Below are positions 42,401-43,704 of a DNA stretch of 64,000 nucleotides, piece by piece (position 1 is the first letter of the stretch; each line of letters begins with the position of its first letter). Below the pieces are notes generated by a model, which was given only the letters and a program-made list of their open reading frames with translations, was not told the origin of the DNA and did no database searches. A program made the position numbers and the translations under genes. Origin of the DNA: Hippopus hippopus (Eukaryota > Mollusca > Bivalvia > Cardiida > Cardiidae); contig OX328097.1 of assembly GCA_946811185.2 (NCBI GenBank), positions 31,705,627-31,769,626 on the forward strand, written 5' to 3'.

Positions 42401-43598
42401 GGCTTTGTCGTGGCAGTGTTCTTGGCCAGGACATCCAAGAGCCCCTTCAAGAACTAATGAAACCCAGGCAAAGCATGTGTAAGTGAGCTGTTGTCATGAT
42501 ATGACTGAAACAATTTTGAGAGTGGTGTAAATTACTATACAAACTGTGTTTTCTGTACAGGTTCTACCCCATCCAGAGAGACACAAGGTGCTGCTAATAA
42601 CACTGACATGGTTAGTTATGCAGTGGAACCAAGGGTAAGTCCTCACTTCTATTTATGGCCCATAGATTAATTTTGAGATTGGTACTTTTCTTAAAACATC
42701 TATAAATATGTTTCATGTGGATGATAATGTCAAAGATCCACTCAATCATGAGCTAGCTGAACACTTCATTTGCATTTTAAATGGGCTTTCACCTCACATT
42801 CCATTCATAGGAGAAATCAAAATGTAAAAGTGAAAGAAGAAATACTTATCATTTTTCATGTGTTCCAGAACTCTTTACCAAATACCACTATTTTAGACTT
42901 ACCATACTCAGATTGAAAGCATTGGTTTTGCAGACCCTGAATCAAATGTAGCTAAATTGATGGAGTTTTTCTTTGAAGTAGGAGAAAATATTGTTAGCAA
43001 AGGAGAAAATGCTGGTTGCTGGTGTGGATTCTTAATATGAGATCGTGGTAGCTCCCTTTTGCAACAGTTTCTTCCTAAGCTATGAACTGCGTGGATGTAA
43101 AAAGTTGTACAATAAAGGGTCGAATTTCCCTTAGCTTTTTTATCTCTTCACTACATAACAAAATTTCAGGCTAGTCTACGTTTACAGCACTGGTAGACAA
43201 CAAATTAAATGTTGTTCAAACATTGTGGTTTGGCATCAACAGTGTAGAAAACATTGTGAGAAAATGCTGGTGACCAGTATTTTCTACTTTTCCCACAATG
43301 TTTTTGAAAGCTCTCTGTTTTAGGGTTGTTAAAACTCAGGGTTGTGTTCCATTGGGTTAACTTTTGAATGTCTAAGAGGTAAGTGTTACGGACATTCTTG
43401 TTTTGGTCATTGTAGAAGAGACCTGAACCCACAGCAAGAACCCAGCGTCCAATGTCTGCGCCGATAAACCCTGATGCTGAAGATATAGATGAGAAAGAGG
43501 ACAAAGATAAGAAGCGTAAATCTATGTTCAGTTTCCTGAAAAAGAAGAAAGATAAGGATCATCACGAGGAAAAAGAATCCAAGAAACACAAGAAATAA
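329..43598 (+). CDS. Beta-type spectrin, C-terminal part (spliced; probably beta-heavy, karst/SPTBN5-like)
   Basis: Join 329-406, 1353-1616, 2258-2668, 3317-3835, 5183-5278, 7181-7315, 7845-8027, 8621-8812, 9821-9976, 10739-10956, 13018-13207, 13980-14078, 14435-14617, 15556-15669, 24299-24393, 25888-26456, 27229-27417, (30817-30870), 41479-41685, 42561-42634, 43416-43598. It totals 4155 nt without the bracketed cassette: 1384 residues plus TAA. All introns are GT-AG and in phase. Spectrin cross-links actin under membranes as an alpha/beta tetramer. Seen: eight repeats of about 106 residues with the conserved Trp of helix A (AW, SW, LW, EW) and repeated DLG/KHQ motifs; a partial ninth repeat (about 852-910); charged coil (910-950); Ser/Pro linker; PH domain (about 1126-1230); Ser/Pro-rich then Lys-rich tail. 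The 5' part (CH domains, earlier repeats) is outside the window. The last full repeat lacks the strongly conserved LLMNNHQ-type helix B of conventional beta spectrins, so beta-heavy is favoured; conventional beta is the alternative. Confidence 0.9.
855..1067 (-). mobile_element. MITE-A copy, intron 1, degraded ends
   Basis: Reverse-orientation family A: the inner GAAAGTATTTGCAGAC tract, the hairpin core GGAGAAAATGCTGGTTACC and the GGTCATTAAAATTCGGG tract are recognisable. The left TTAA end is lost; the right ends GGTTAA. Confidence 0.8.
1353..1616 (+). CDS. Spectrin exon 2 (repeat I B-C helices, start of II)
   Basis: Acceptor CTTTCTCTACAG, donor GTGAGT at 1617. It encodes residues 27-114: helix B (SVEALLKNHDRFEKLM), helix C ending RRRKLGDSKNYQLFLRNLYD, in frame with exons 1 and 3. 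An open frame continues upstream into intron, but spectrin similarity begins only after the acceptor. Confidence 0.92.
2258..2668 (+). CDS. Spectrin exon 3 (repeat II, start of III)
   Basis: Acceptor TTTGTATCAG, donor GTAAAC at 2669. 137 codons, residues 115-251: GWISLKLQIAMDESYRDP, LQAKLQKHQAFEAEV, EEHFQSEDIKKRLEELETSW, then LLSWMDEVENQL and DLASVKNLLKKHQ of the next repeat. A typical complete spectrin triple helix. Confidence 0.95.
2875..3103 (+). mobile_element. MITE-A copy, intron 3
   Basis: Forward copy with both TTAA ends. It carries mutations in the palindrome arms (GGTCACTAGC at the centre instead of GGTAACCAGC), so an older copy. Confidence 0.85.
3317..3835 (+). CDS. Spectrin exon 4 (repeat III, most of IV)
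   Basis: Acceptor CACATTGCAG, donor GTGTGT at 3836 (weaker than the others). 173 codons, residues 252-424, with YQFYRDVEDELSWIREKKP at the III/IV junction and LTKKHQALESEI in helix B of IV. It is flanked by oppositely oriented MITE-A copies (2875-3103 and 4012-4219). Confidence 0.95.
4012..4219 (-). mobile_element. MITE-A copy, intron 4
   Basis: TTAACTTTACCA start and GGTAAAGGGTTAA end, with the core GAAATGCTGGTTACCAGC. Slightly shortened. Opposite in orientation to the copy upstream of exon 4. Confidence 0.88.
4756..4948 (-). mobile_element. MITE-A copy, intron 4, abutting the next copy
   Basis: Begins TTAACTCTTTACCAAATGAC and contains an imperfect core at 4857-4925. Its right end is lost at the TTAA where the next copy starts (4950). 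Confidence 0.82.
4950..5154 (+). mobile_element. MITE-A copy, intron 4, core partly deleted
   Basis: TTAACCC start and GGTAAAGGGTTAA end. The left arm of the palindrome is deleted: AAAACATGGTAACCAGC joins directly, so the hairpin cannot form. It ends 28 bp upstream of exon 5. Confidence 0.85.
5183..5278 (+). CDS. Spectrin exon 5 (start of repeat V)
   Basis: Acceptor CTCAATTTCAG, donor GTAAAC at 5279. 32 codons: FYTEITEAELWMNEKMPAL then SPDLGKDEDSVM, a textbook spectrin helix A and AB loop. The donor is followed 23 bp later by a target-site duplication of a SINE. Confidence 0.93.
5302..5595 (+). mobile_element. tRNA-derived SINE with 12-bp target duplication, intron 5
   Basis: Body 5314-5583. 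The tRNA-like head has an A box TAGTTTAGTGATTAGCG and a B box GGTTCGATACC, followed by a shared central domain (AGTCAGTGGCTTTGGAAAGA) and a tail ATACAATACAATG. GTTTTTCTTTTT occurs directly on both sides (5302-5313 and 5584-5595), a target-site duplication. The head is not a working tRNA: it lacks an acceptor stem and 3' end. Confidence 0.88.
5805..6035 (+). mobile_element. MITE-A copy, intron 5
   Basis: Forward copy, left TTAA intact, right end decayed to GCTAAA. Core GCTGGTAACCAGC with intact inner arms. Confidence 0.88.
6163..6235. repeat. Family B hairpin (GGACAGTGTAGATC), intron 5
   Basis: Inverted repeat TGGACAGTGTAGATCAGAGA ... TGATCTACACTGTCCACA (approximate arms) around a GCATGTTCTTTGC centre. 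Flanks resemble the longer family B element at 51739-51951. Confidence 0.75.
6519..6618. repeat. Two-unit 50-bp tandem repeat, intron 5
   Basis: Units 6519-6568 and 6569-6618, both starting GACATTTTRTAATATCTCTG, differ at only a few positions. Confidence 0.85.
6991..7160 (+). mobile_element. Degenerate MITE-A, intron 5, beside exon 6
   Basis: TAAACCCCTTTGCC start, the remnant GAGGAAAAAGGC tract, mutated core GAAATGCTGGAAAACAGC, and end AAAGAATTAA. It stops about 20 bp upstream of the exon 6 acceptor. Confidence 0.65.
7181..7315 (+). CDS. Spectrin exon 6 (repeat V helix B)
   Basis: Acceptor TCTCTTTTTTACAG, donor GTAATC at 7316. 45 codons: LQKKLDALERDIDNFQNNI and LIDRGHFDSENIKAQQ. A degenerate MITE-A (6991-7160) ends about 20 bp upstream, so the element may supply or overlap the branch-point region. 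Confidence 0.93.
7845..8027 (+). CDS. Spectrin exon 7 (repeat V helix C, repeat VI helix A)
   Basis: Acceptor GATTTAAATTTCAG, donor GTATGT at 8028. 61 codons with RREKLTASRKLFEYYREAEE then AAWITDMGVIAGSEDYGQDL. In frame with both neighbours. Confidence 0.93.
8094..8231 (-). mobile_element. MITE-A fragment, intron 7
   Basis: TTAAACCTTTACCAGACAA start, then a decayed hairpin (GGAGAAAATTCTTGCTACTC). The right third is missing. A short forward fragment follows at about 8483-8560 in the same intron. Confidence 0.6.
8621..8812 (+). CDS. Spectrin exon 8 (repeat VI helices B and C)
   Basis: Acceptor TTTCCTAATTACAG, donor GTAGAA at 8813. 64 codons: ILQQKFDDFCHELNSSEDRV, then EANHFESEKIKKRDDEMTQM and ending THARQE. 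Phase 0 at both ends. Confidence 0.92.
8836..9065 (+). mobile_element. MITE-A copy, intron 8, diverged
   Basis: Start TAACCCTTTACCAAACAATC, end GTAAAGAGTGAAA, decayed core with GAAACCAGCATTTTC. It begins 24 bp downstream of exon 8. Confidence 0.8.
9490..9644 (+). mobile_element. MITE-A, 5'-degraded, intron 8
   Basis: AAGCTTTTGAAAACC, core GCTGGTAACCAGCATTTTC, and end GCAAAGAGTTGA. The left terminal third is not recognisable. Confidence 0.65.
9821..9976 (+). CDS. Spectrin exon 9 (repeat VI end, repeat VII helix A)
   Basis: Acceptor TTTATTGTAG, donor GTGAGT at 9977. 52 codons: ALLAAKQVHIYGRDADDTLE, WIQEKEGIVSSDDFGHDLES, VIKHEVLE. Clear spectrin helix C to helix A junction. Confidence 0.93.
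9994..10156 (-). mobile_element. MITE-A fragment, intron 9
   Basis: Start TTAATCCTCTACTAAATGAC; decayed hairpin GGAGGAAATACTGGTTATC. The right part is missing. Confidence 0.6.
10361..10589 (+). mobile_element. MITE-A full copy, intron 9
   Basis: TTAA on both ends (10361-10364 and at 10586-10589). TIRs CTCTTTACCA / TGGTAAAGAG and an intact palindrome around GCTGGTAACCAGC. Subfamily 1 (GGACCAGTC and TTTTTGAATCAC tracts). Confidence 0.95.
10739..10956 (+). CDS. Spectrin exon 10 (repeat VII)
   Basis: Acceptor CACTTTATTAG; using the AG two bases later would break the frame. Donor GTGAGT at 10957, leaving phase 2. Encodes RDLAAISEQVETITKEAERL through MRKEKLSQAEQLQLYFNDYR. Flanked by an inverted pair of MITE-A copies (10361-10589 and 11238-11465). 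Confidence 0.92.
11238..11465 (-). mobile_element. MITE-A full copy, intron 10
   Basis: Both TTAA ends; CCCTTTACCAGACAAC start; palindrome centre changed to GCTGATCAACAGC but the outer arms hold. A decayed fragment of the same family lies just upstream (11016-11100). Confidence 0.93.
11477..12567. mobile_element. CAGGGTTTTCC-ended DNA transposon, non-autonomous, 1.08 kb, intron 10
   Basis: Element 11483-12561. Ends are CAGGGTTTTCC and GGAAAACCCTG (11-bp perfect TIR). AGTGTA is repeated directly on both sides (11477-11482, 12562-12567). Subterminal sequence holds short inverted repeats (GACGCAC/GTGCGTT on the left, GGGGGTCA/TGACCCCC on the right). No transposase frame is visible. The CAGGG ends look hAT-like, but hAT duplications are normally 8 bp, so the class is left open. 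Confidence 0.78.
12700..12914 (+). mobile_element. MITE-A, 5'-truncated, intron 10
   Basis: Starts within the interior (AAGAAGACTTATGAAAAC), intact core, and right end GGTAAAGGGTTAA. A reversed SINE tail fragment (ATGGTGTTTTATGGCACATA) lies just upstream at about 12620-12670. Confidence 0.85.
13018..13207 (+). CDS. Spectrin exon 11 (repeat VIII helices A and B)
   Basis: Acceptor CTCCCTTTCTAG, donor GTACAT at 13208. It completes a split Thr codon then AWISEMMAIITAMEFPRELQ and RWKEHRAEVDSRKEAVNRF. The sequence differs from the highly conserved last full repeat of conventional beta spectrins, which is the main reason for favouring a beta-heavy assignment. Confidence 0.92.
13424..13837 (+). mobile_element. 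Older MITE-A split by a younger MITE-A, intron 11
   Basis: The outer element begins TTAAACCCTTTACCATAAAG and runs to 13540, then resumes at 13770 (CACATCATTTTA...) and ends GGTAAAGAGTAG. The inner copy is 13541-13769. Joining the outer halves gives a normal-length family A copy. Confidence 0.85.
13541..13769 (+). mobile_element. MITE-A full copy nested in an older MITE-A, intron 11
   Basis: TTAACTCTTTACCACACAAT to GGTAAAGAGTTAA, long palindrome intact. It sits exactly at a TTAA of the outer element, which shows the target preference directly. Subfamily 1. Confidence 0.95.
13980..14078 (+). CDS. Spectrin exon 12 (repeat VIII helix C)
   Basis: Acceptor ACTATTTTTCAG, donor GTATGT at 14079. 33 codons: IQEKINDLSKAWDLLLKTLE, ending QNLEAQ. 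Phase 0. Confidence 0.92.
14090..14304 (+). mobile_element. Degenerate MITE-A, intron 12
   Basis: Start TTTAAACCTCTCC, the GTGACCCTGAAGAGGGCAGC tract, decayed core GGAAACTGCTGGTTTTC, and a TTCAATTTGGAC tract near the end. A T-run at 14340-14360 follows. Confidence 0.65.
14435..14617 (+). CDS. Spectrin exon 13 (partial repeat IX, tetramerisation site)
   Basis: Acceptor GTTCTATTGCAG, donor GTAACA at 14618. 61 codons: QLKHEMEQLEAWMSVRGPQV, NFGDSITLVEELLRRQQDFE, VDAQEEKFTAIKRATQ. Two helices only, as expected for the terminal partial repeat that pairs with the lone N-terminal helix of alpha spectrin. A MITE-A copy begins about 17 bp past the donor. Confidence 0.93.
14635..14832 (+). mobile_element. 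MITE-A copy, intron 13, right after the donor
   Basis: Begins about 17 bp past the exon 13 donor; left end shortened (GTCCTTTGCCACCCGTAG), core intact on the inner arms, right end GAAGAGTTAA. The next SINE's target duplication starts 2 bp later. Confidence 0.87.
14834..15145 (+). mobile_element. tRNA-derived SINE, intron 13
   Basis: Body about 14848-15132. The A box TAGCTCAGTGGGTAGCG is clear; the B box is decayed. Central domain AAGCAGCCAGTGGCTTGGAA and 3' domain ATAGGTTCACTGGCTGCTGT, ending AACACCATACAATC. Imperfect duplications TCTTTCCCAAAATT / TCTTTACAAAATT flank it. Confidence 0.85.
15556..15669 (+). CDS. Spectrin exon 14 (charged linker helix)
   Basis: Acceptor TTACTAATTTCAG, donor GTAGGA at 15670. 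38 codons, very rich in Lys, Glu and Gln (KKQQQLEAELAKKEKERQEE), a likely continuous helix after the tetramerisation repeat. Phase 0. Confidence 0.9.
15993..16221 (-). mobile_element. Degenerate MITE-A, intron 14
   Basis: Reverse-orientation tracts ACATTGAAAGTACTTACAAA, TGATAGGGTAGAAA, GGAAAAATGCTGGTAATCAG and CTTTCATCAGGTCAT in order, with insertions. It abuts the next forward copy. Confidence 0.65.
16217..16418 (+). mobile_element. MITE-A copy, diverged, intron 14
   Basis: TTTAAGCCTTTGCCATACAA start, the right palindrome arm mostly deleted after GCTGGTATCTAG, end CATGTGGTAATGAAT. It forms a reverse-then-forward pair with the preceding copy. Confidence 0.7.
17361..17672 (+). repeat. Bivalve-type repeat TATACCCCGCAAA...GTCCGTC, intron 14
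   Basis: Opens with a short hairpin (TATACCCCGCAAAACAAA ... GGGGGTATA), then CAGCCTGTCCGTCCGTGTG, and ends around GGCCGGGTATTAAGTCACAT. I associate this layout with abundant repeats in bivalve genomes; the class is unknown to me. Confidence 0.6.
18875..19102 (+). mobile_element. MITE-A copy, intron 14
   Basis: Left end decayed (GTACCCTTTACTACACAAC), core GCTGGTAACCAGC with arms mostly paired, right end GGTAAAGGGTTAA. Confidence 0.9.
19328..19556 (+). mobile_element. MITE-A reference-quality copy, intron 14
   Basis: 229 bp with TTAA at both ends. It contains a perfect 67-bp palindrome at 19383-19449: two 33-base arms (GAAAACATTGTGGG... and its complement) around one unpaired A. Terminal TCTTTACCA / TGGTAAAGA are inverted. 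Subfamily 1. A good example of the family. Confidence 0.96.
19634..19850. repeat. Two family B hairpins in tandem, intron 14
   Basis: GAACAGTGTAGGTCAAAGAT...GATCTATGCTGTCC at about 19637-19711 and a second decayed hairpin ATAGATGAAGATCAGACTAC...GATCTGCACTGTCTCC at about 19783-19840, separated by the family's GTGCTTTAAGGGTTAAG flank. Confidence 0.7.
20070..20270 (-). mobile_element. Degenerate MITE-A, intron 14
   Basis: Reverse tracts ACAATTTTAGACTCATTC, AGTTGGAAAAGGAGATGATG, TCTCACAATGTTTTC and TTGTTTGGTAAAG in order; the core is decayed. Confidence 0.65.
20375..20592 (+). mobile_element. MITE-A copy, intron 14
   Basis: TTAACCATTTATCACACAG start and GTAGAGTTAA end, core centre GGCGGTGACCAGC. 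Moderately diverged. Confidence 0.87.
20688..20921 (+). mobile_element. MITE-A copy, diverged, intron 14
   Basis: TTAGTCCTTGACCACAAAAA start and GTTAAAGTGTTAA end; core ATGCTGGTAGCCAGTG. Subfamily 1 tract TTTTTGAGTAACATTTATTT. Confidence 0.82.
21187..21414 (+). mobile_element. MITE-A copy, intron 14
   Basis: TTAATCCTACACTAG start and GGTAAAGAATTAA end. Core centre GCTGGAAACCAGC with long arms preserved. Confidence 0.9.
22237..22490. mobile_element. Chimeric MITE-A: reverse half joined to forward half, intron 14
   Basis: 22237-22390 is the left part and full core of a reverse copy (TTAACTCTGTACC ... TGATAGGATAGAAAACATAG). From 22394 it continues as the right part of a forward copy (GCTGGTAATCAGC, GCTACCCTTTCTGAGACAAA). 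Both halves therefore carry core sequence, and the normal right end is absent. Confidence 0.8.
22493..22670 (-). repeat. Family C repeat, reverse, intron 14
   Basis: Shares ATGTTCTGTGAGAAGG, GGCATCTGCATAAAGCATC and AACTCGGGTTAGCCTGCGTG with the copies at 23560-23745 (same way round) and, reversed, 28440-28600 and 51430-51567. Function and class unknown. Confidence 0.7.
22682..22911 (+). mobile_element. MITE-A copy, intron 14
   Basis: TTAACCCTTTACCACGCAAT start and GGTAAAGAGTTAA end. The left palindrome arm has mutations (GGTAAATATGCTTGTAACC), the right arm is intact. Confidence 0.92.
23190..23370 (-). mobile_element. Degenerate MITE-A, intron 14
   Basis: Reverse tracts ACCAAATTTTAGACTTGTTC, GATAGGTTAGAAAATATT, CAAAGCCCTCTCCTTCAGG and TTTGGTCAGGGGGTTAA. 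The palindrome centre is lost. Confidence 0.7.
23560..23745 (-). repeat. Family C repeat, reverse, intron 14
   Basis: CCATGCTCTGTGAAAATGG, CATCTGTGAAAAGTATCGAC, CCAGGTCAGCTTGTGCAG, and ending CATTTTATGGATCCATG, aligned with the copy at 22493-22670. Confidence 0.7.
23965..24240. repeat. Decayed family B hairpins, intron 14
   Basis: GTGTAGAATCAAGATCACAT ... ATCTTGATCTACACT at about 23972-24037, then a second weak inverted pair (AGATCAGTGATCAAACTTGA / GAGTTTGATCTTGATTC) at 24186-24230. It ends about 60 bp upstream of exon 15. Confidence 0.55.
24299..24393 (+). CDS. Spectrin exon 15 (linker)
   Basis: Acceptor TTTTGATTGTAG after an 8.6-kb intron; donor GTGAGT at 24394 leaves phase 2. Encodes ERKKETEKLKATEMLTRRQK then SNEGSDSDEDIK, an acidic Ser/Asp patch that could be a casein-kinase-type phosphorylation target (inference). 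Confidence 0.88.
24437..25625 (+). repeat. Family D (GTCCGTCC / TACCAAATTTGGCATG) repeat, intron 15
   Basis: A decayed copy of the element at 34924-36235. Recurrent tracts AGGGCTACCAAATTTTGC, ATTATAGCCCTGGGGTCAAA and TTTTACATGGGCTTA repeat every 150-190 bp. It ends AGACAGTGGAGCAATACAGG, as the full copies do. It fills most of the intron. Confidence 0.75.
25888..26456 (+). CDS. Spectrin exon 16 (Ser/Pro linker and N-terminal half of PH domain)
   Basis: Acceptor TTTTCTACAG, donor GTATTA at 26457, phase 1. About 190 residues: Arg/Ser-rich stretch, proline clusters (TPPPSPAENE, LPSAPPPEM), KKKRTPSFNLRGRSRSFKDK, then MEGIIDRKQELQSGGKKATI and RSWKSYYSVLFGQLLCFFKD, the first strands of a spectrin PH domain. 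A MITE-A copy begins at 26476, 20 bp past the exon. Confidence 0.94.
26476..26702 (-). mobile_element. MITE-A full copy, intron 16, beside the PH exon
   Basis: Both TTAA ends; CCCTTTACCAAATGAC start; nearly perfect palindrome with centre GCTGGTTACTTGC. Subfamily 2 (GGTCATTAAAAGTCGG and GTGTGGTAAAGGG). Only 20 bp from the exon 16 donor. Confidence 0.95.
27229..27417 (+). CDS. Spectrin exon 17 (C-terminal half of PH domain)
   Basis: Acceptor TTGTTTACAG, donor GTAAGT at 27418, phase 1 at both junctions. Encodes PLNVYQAHCEIASDYTKKKH, VLRLKLHDGSEFLLETQSQN and the closing helix EMVEWLSKINKFAG. The YTKKKHVLRL stretch matches the conserved YKKKKHVFKL segment of spectrin PH domains, which bind phosphoinositides. 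Confidence 0.95.
27550..27740 (-). mobile_element. MITE-A copy, intron 17
   Basis: Start CATTACAGGATGACAC, core GCTGGTTACCAGC with intact inner arms, and a truncated right end (GAGGGTCATTTGA). Confidence 0.82.
28072..28300 (+). mobile_element. MITE-A full copy, intron 17
   Basis: Both TTAA ends; CCCTTTACCACACAAT start and GTGTGGTAAAGGG end. Intact core centre GCTGGTAACCAGC. Subfamily 2 (GAGCCAC and TTGTCTGCAAATGC). Confidence 0.95.
28440..28600 (+). repeat. Family C repeat, forward, intron 17
   Basis: AACCATGAATCATGAGGTAG, CAGGCAGAAAATTGACC, TTTTTGCAGATGCATTAAAC, CCCCTTTTCATAGGGTA, matching 51430-51567 closely and 22493-22670 / 23560-23745 in reverse. Confidence 0.75.
28876..29081 (-). mobile_element. 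MITE-A copy with deleted core, intron 17
   Basis: Start TTAAACTCTGTACCACATG; the palindrome is reduced to GGAGAAAATTCTCTTTTTCC; end GTAAAGAGTTGA. It is followed 12 bp later by a forward copy. Confidence 0.85.
29094..29323 (+). mobile_element. MITE-A full copy, intron 17
   Basis: TTAACTCTTTACCACACAAT to GGTAAACAGTTAA, full palindrome with centre GCTGGTAACCAGC. Confidence 0.95.
29355..29450. repeat. Family B hairpin, intron 17
   Basis: AAAAAGATCAGACTGCACAG ... TGCAATCTGATCTTGCATC, placed immediately after the MITE-A right end and followed by GGCACTGAAAGTGTAAAC, complementary to CCCTTTCAGTGCCATGG on the left. Confidence 0.65.
29682..29820. repeat. Three-unit 46-bp tandem repeat, intron 17
   Basis: Units start at 29682, 29728 and about 29774, each with CAATTATATTTGTAGATT-like and TACATGTACTTA tracts. 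Confidence 0.85.
30003..30234 (+). mobile_element. MITE-A copy, intron 17, upstream of cassette exon
   Basis: TTAACCATTTACCACACGAT start, core with centre TACTGGTAACCAGC, then a T-run (30118-30132) expanding the right arm; end TTGTAAAGATTCAA decayed. Confidence 0.87.
30817..30870 (+). CDS. Probable 54-nt cassette exon of the spectrin gene
   Basis: Acceptor GGTTGATTCCAG before 30817, donor AG|GTGACA at 30871. Length 54 nt with phase 1 on both sides, exactly matching exons 17 and 19, so it can be included or skipped without a frame change. It would insert about 18 residues (AESPMFTDLEFYHGDEEE), strongly acidic, right after the PH domain. The donor is weak. The exon lies between MITE-A copies in opposite orientation (30003-30234 and 31086-31279). 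No transcript evidence is available here. Confidence 0.55.
31086..31279 (-). mobile_element. MITE-A copy, intron 17, downstream of cassette exon
   Basis: TTAACCCTATACCAGACAA start, GGTAAAGGGTTAA end, core decayed (GCTGGTCGCAGG). Opposite in orientation to the copy upstream of the cassette exon. Confidence 0.88.
31446..31622. repeat. Small inverted-repeat element, intron 17
   Basis: AGATCAGGGGCAGCAAAATC on the left, and its imperfect complement GATTTTGCTGCCC-type sequence (AATTTTGCTGCCCTTTTAGA) on the right, about 176 bp end to end. Possibly another short hairpin MITE; single copy seen. Confidence 0.5.
31678..31906 (+). mobile_element. MITE-A full copy, intron 17
   Basis: Both TTAA ends; CCCTCTACCACACAATC start; GGTAAAGAG end; core intact except a few arm mismatches. 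Subfamily 1. Confidence 0.95.
31940..32137 (+). mobile_element. Degenerate MITE-A, intron 17
   Basis: TTAATCCTTTACCATATGAT start and GGTAAAGAAATAA end; left palindrome arm lost (AGGCAGCATTTTGTTG). Confidence 0.75.
34447..34886 (+). mobile_element. Older MITE-A split by a younger MITE-A, intron 17
   Basis: Left half 34447-34497 (TACCCTTTACTACATAATTC, AGTTTTAACAACTGAG), right half 34726-34886 (GAACATCGTGAGGAAAAAAG ... AACTGGTAAAGATC). The inner copy 34498-34725 lies in the opposite orientation at a TTAA created within the AAGCTTTTGAAAACATTG tract. Confidence 0.85.
34498..34725 (-). mobile_element. MITE-A full copy nested in an older MITE-A, intron 17
   Basis: TTAACTCTTTACCAAACGAC to GGTAAAGGGTTAA; palindrome near-perfect, centre GCTGGTTACCAGC. 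By eye it differs from the copy at 54200-54428 at only about a dozen positions. Confidence 0.95.
34924..36235 (+). repeat. Family D repeat, long copy, intron 17
   Basis: Starts AGCTCCACTGGCCGAAGGCC, then a GTCCGTCC run at 34971-34997, then tandem-like blocks of 150-190 bp containing CTACCAAATTTGGCATGTAG, TTATAGCCCTGGGGTCAAA and AAGTTTTACATGGGCTTA. One 23-bp block is duplicated at 35459-35505. The right end seems truncated. I associate this repeat with bivalve genomes. Confidence 0.8.
36329..36405 (+). repeat. Family D repeat head, interrupted, intron 17
   Basis: AGCTCCACTGGCCGAAGGCC then CGTTGTCCGTTGTGCGTCC; stops after TATGTTAACTTTT. The matching body resumes at about 36895, so 36406-36894 may be later insertions. 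Confidence 0.7.
36406..36600 (+). repeat. AGCTCATTTGAGCAC-type repeat, intron 17
   Basis: Begins TAGCTCATTTGAGCACAACG with a hairpin (GAGCACAACGTGCTC) followed by AAGGGGAGCTTTTAGC. It resembles a common bivalve repeat start; right limit uncertain. Confidence 0.5.
36655..36849 (-). mobile_element. MITE-A copy lacking the right palindrome arm, intron 17
   Basis: AACTCATTACCAAACGATAA start, GGTAATAGGTTAAA end. The left arm ends GGAGAAAATGC and joins directly to TTTTCTAAAGCC, so the hairpin is deleted. Subfamily 1. Confidence 0.88.
36895..37715 (+). repeat. Family D repeat body, intron 17
   Basis: GTCCGTCCGTCCATCTGTCC at 36909, then CTACCAAATTTGGCATGTAG blocks, ending GCCAGTGGAGCGATACAGGG. GCCAGTGGAGC is the inverse of the opening AGCTCCACTGGC, so the complete element has about 11-bp terminal inverted repeats. 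Confidence 0.78.
37943..38161 (+). mobile_element. MITE-A copy, intron 17
   Basis: TTTAGCCCTTTAGCACACAG start; left arm shortened (GGAGATAACCAG); end GGTAAAGAGTTAG. Confidence 0.85.
39722..39945 (+). mobile_element. Decayed SINE, intron 17
   Basis: AGGTTCAGTATCTGGTGGAA resembles the B box region, followed by GTGAAACCCAGGAAAAACAT and GTGAGCTGTCGCTTTCAAAT of the SINE central domain. No A box or target duplication found. Confidence 0.5.
40037..40265 (-). mobile_element. MITE-A full copy, intron 17
   Basis: TTAACCCTTTACCACATGGC to GGTAAAGGGTTAA, palindrome nearly perfect, centre GCTGGTTACCAGC. Subfamily 2. Confidence 0.95.
40321..40747 (+). mobile_element. MITE-A copy interrupted by a SINE, intron 17
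   Basis: Left half ends in the right palindrome arm at CCTTTTCCCAC (40432); right half resumes CCTTTTCCCACAATATTTTC at 40627 and ends GGTAAAGGGTAA. Removing the insert restores a normal element. Confidence 0.9.
40433..40625 (+). mobile_element. SINE 3' part inserted in a MITE-A, with 12-bp duplication
   Basis: 193 bp, 5'-truncated (no tRNA head). Contains AAGCAGCCAGTGGCTTGGAA, AAGGCCTGGATAGGTGCATT, ATAATGTTGAAAACGACG and the tail ACCATACAATCAATCAATCA. TCCTTTTCCCAC occurs at 40421-40432 and 40626-40637. It is the cleanest example of this SINE's tail. Confidence 0.93.
40806..40950 (+). mobile_element. MITE-A, 3'-truncated, intron 17
   Basis: TTACCCTATACCACACAAGG, AGGCTTTTGAAAACATTGTG, centre GCTGGTAGCCCGC; stops soon after TTTTCTACCAG. 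Confidence 0.8.
41127..41346 (+). mobile_element. MITE-A copy, intron 17
   Basis: TTAACCCTTAACCACATAAT start, core centre GCTGGTAACCAGC, decayed end (TTGTTGTAGAATTATA). It is about 130 bp upstream of exon 19. Confidence 0.82.
41479..41685 (+). CDS. Spectrin exon 19 (Ser/Pro-rich tail)
   Basis: Acceptor TTATTTTTTACAG after a 14-kb intron, donor GTGAGT at 41686, phase 1 to phase 1. Encodes DIPPSFEMSDDARSPSPPGH and further Ser/Pro/Asp-rich disordered sequence ending NDSFKDQHVNNR. Confidence 0.88.
41734..41945 (+). mobile_element. MITE-A copy, core decayed, intron 19
   Basis: Start TTAGCTGTTACCACACAATC, AAGGCTTTTGAAAACATTTT, palindrome mostly lost, end AGGTGGTAAACAGGTAAC. A reverse fragment follows at 42073-42145 (CTCTTTACCAAATGACAC). 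Confidence 0.75.
42355..42545 (+). mobile_element. Decayed SINE, intron 19
   Basis: AGCAACAGTTACTGGCTAGC, TGAGGTTCAGGCTTTGTC (B-box-like), AAACCCAGGCAAAGCATGTG, AGTGAGCTGTTGTCATGATA in SINE order; no clear tail or duplication. Confidence 0.5.
42561..42634 (+). CDS. Spectrin exon 20 (tail)
   Basis: Acceptor TTTTCTGTACAG, donor GTAAGT at 42635 (consensus). Encodes STPSRETQGAANNTDMVSYA then VEPR. It shifts the reading register from phase 1 to phase 0, which the last exon needs. Confidence 0.82.
42868..43120 (-). mobile_element. Degenerate MITE-A, intron 20
   Basis: AACTCTTTACCAAATACCAC, GGAGAAAATGCTGGTTGCTG, then diverged sequence. Right end not clear. Confidence 0.65.
43141..43361 (-). mobile_element. 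MITE-A copy, intron 20, near the last exon
   Basis: Start ATCTCTTCACTACATAAC, AACATTGTGAGAAAATGCTG, GTGACCAGTATTTTCTACTT, end CATTGGGTTAA. It ends about 54 bp upstream of exon 21, where a branch point would lie. Confidence 0.82.
43416..43598 (+). CDS. Spectrin last coding exon (basic C-terminus)
   Basis: Acceptor GGTCATTGTAG. 60 codons then TAA at 43596-43598. Sequence runs RTQRPMSAPINPDAEDIDEK, then KKRKSMFSFLKKKKDKDHHE and ends KKHKK. The basic Phe-containing end resembles the KRFSLFGKKK ending of vertebrate beta-II spectrin. A MITE-A copy ends about 54 bp upstream of the exon. Confidence 0.92.
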   Translation, partial: KRPEPTARTQRPMSAPINPDAEDIDEKEDKDKKRKSMFSFLKKKKDKDHHEEKESKKHKK

Positions 43599-43704
43599 GG
43601 AGACTTTATCCAATGAAAAATTATGAAATTGTTTCATTACGGGAAACATAAAAGATTATTGTTGCAAGTTTAAAGGCTGTCTCAGCCAAATTTTCCCAGA
43701 TGTC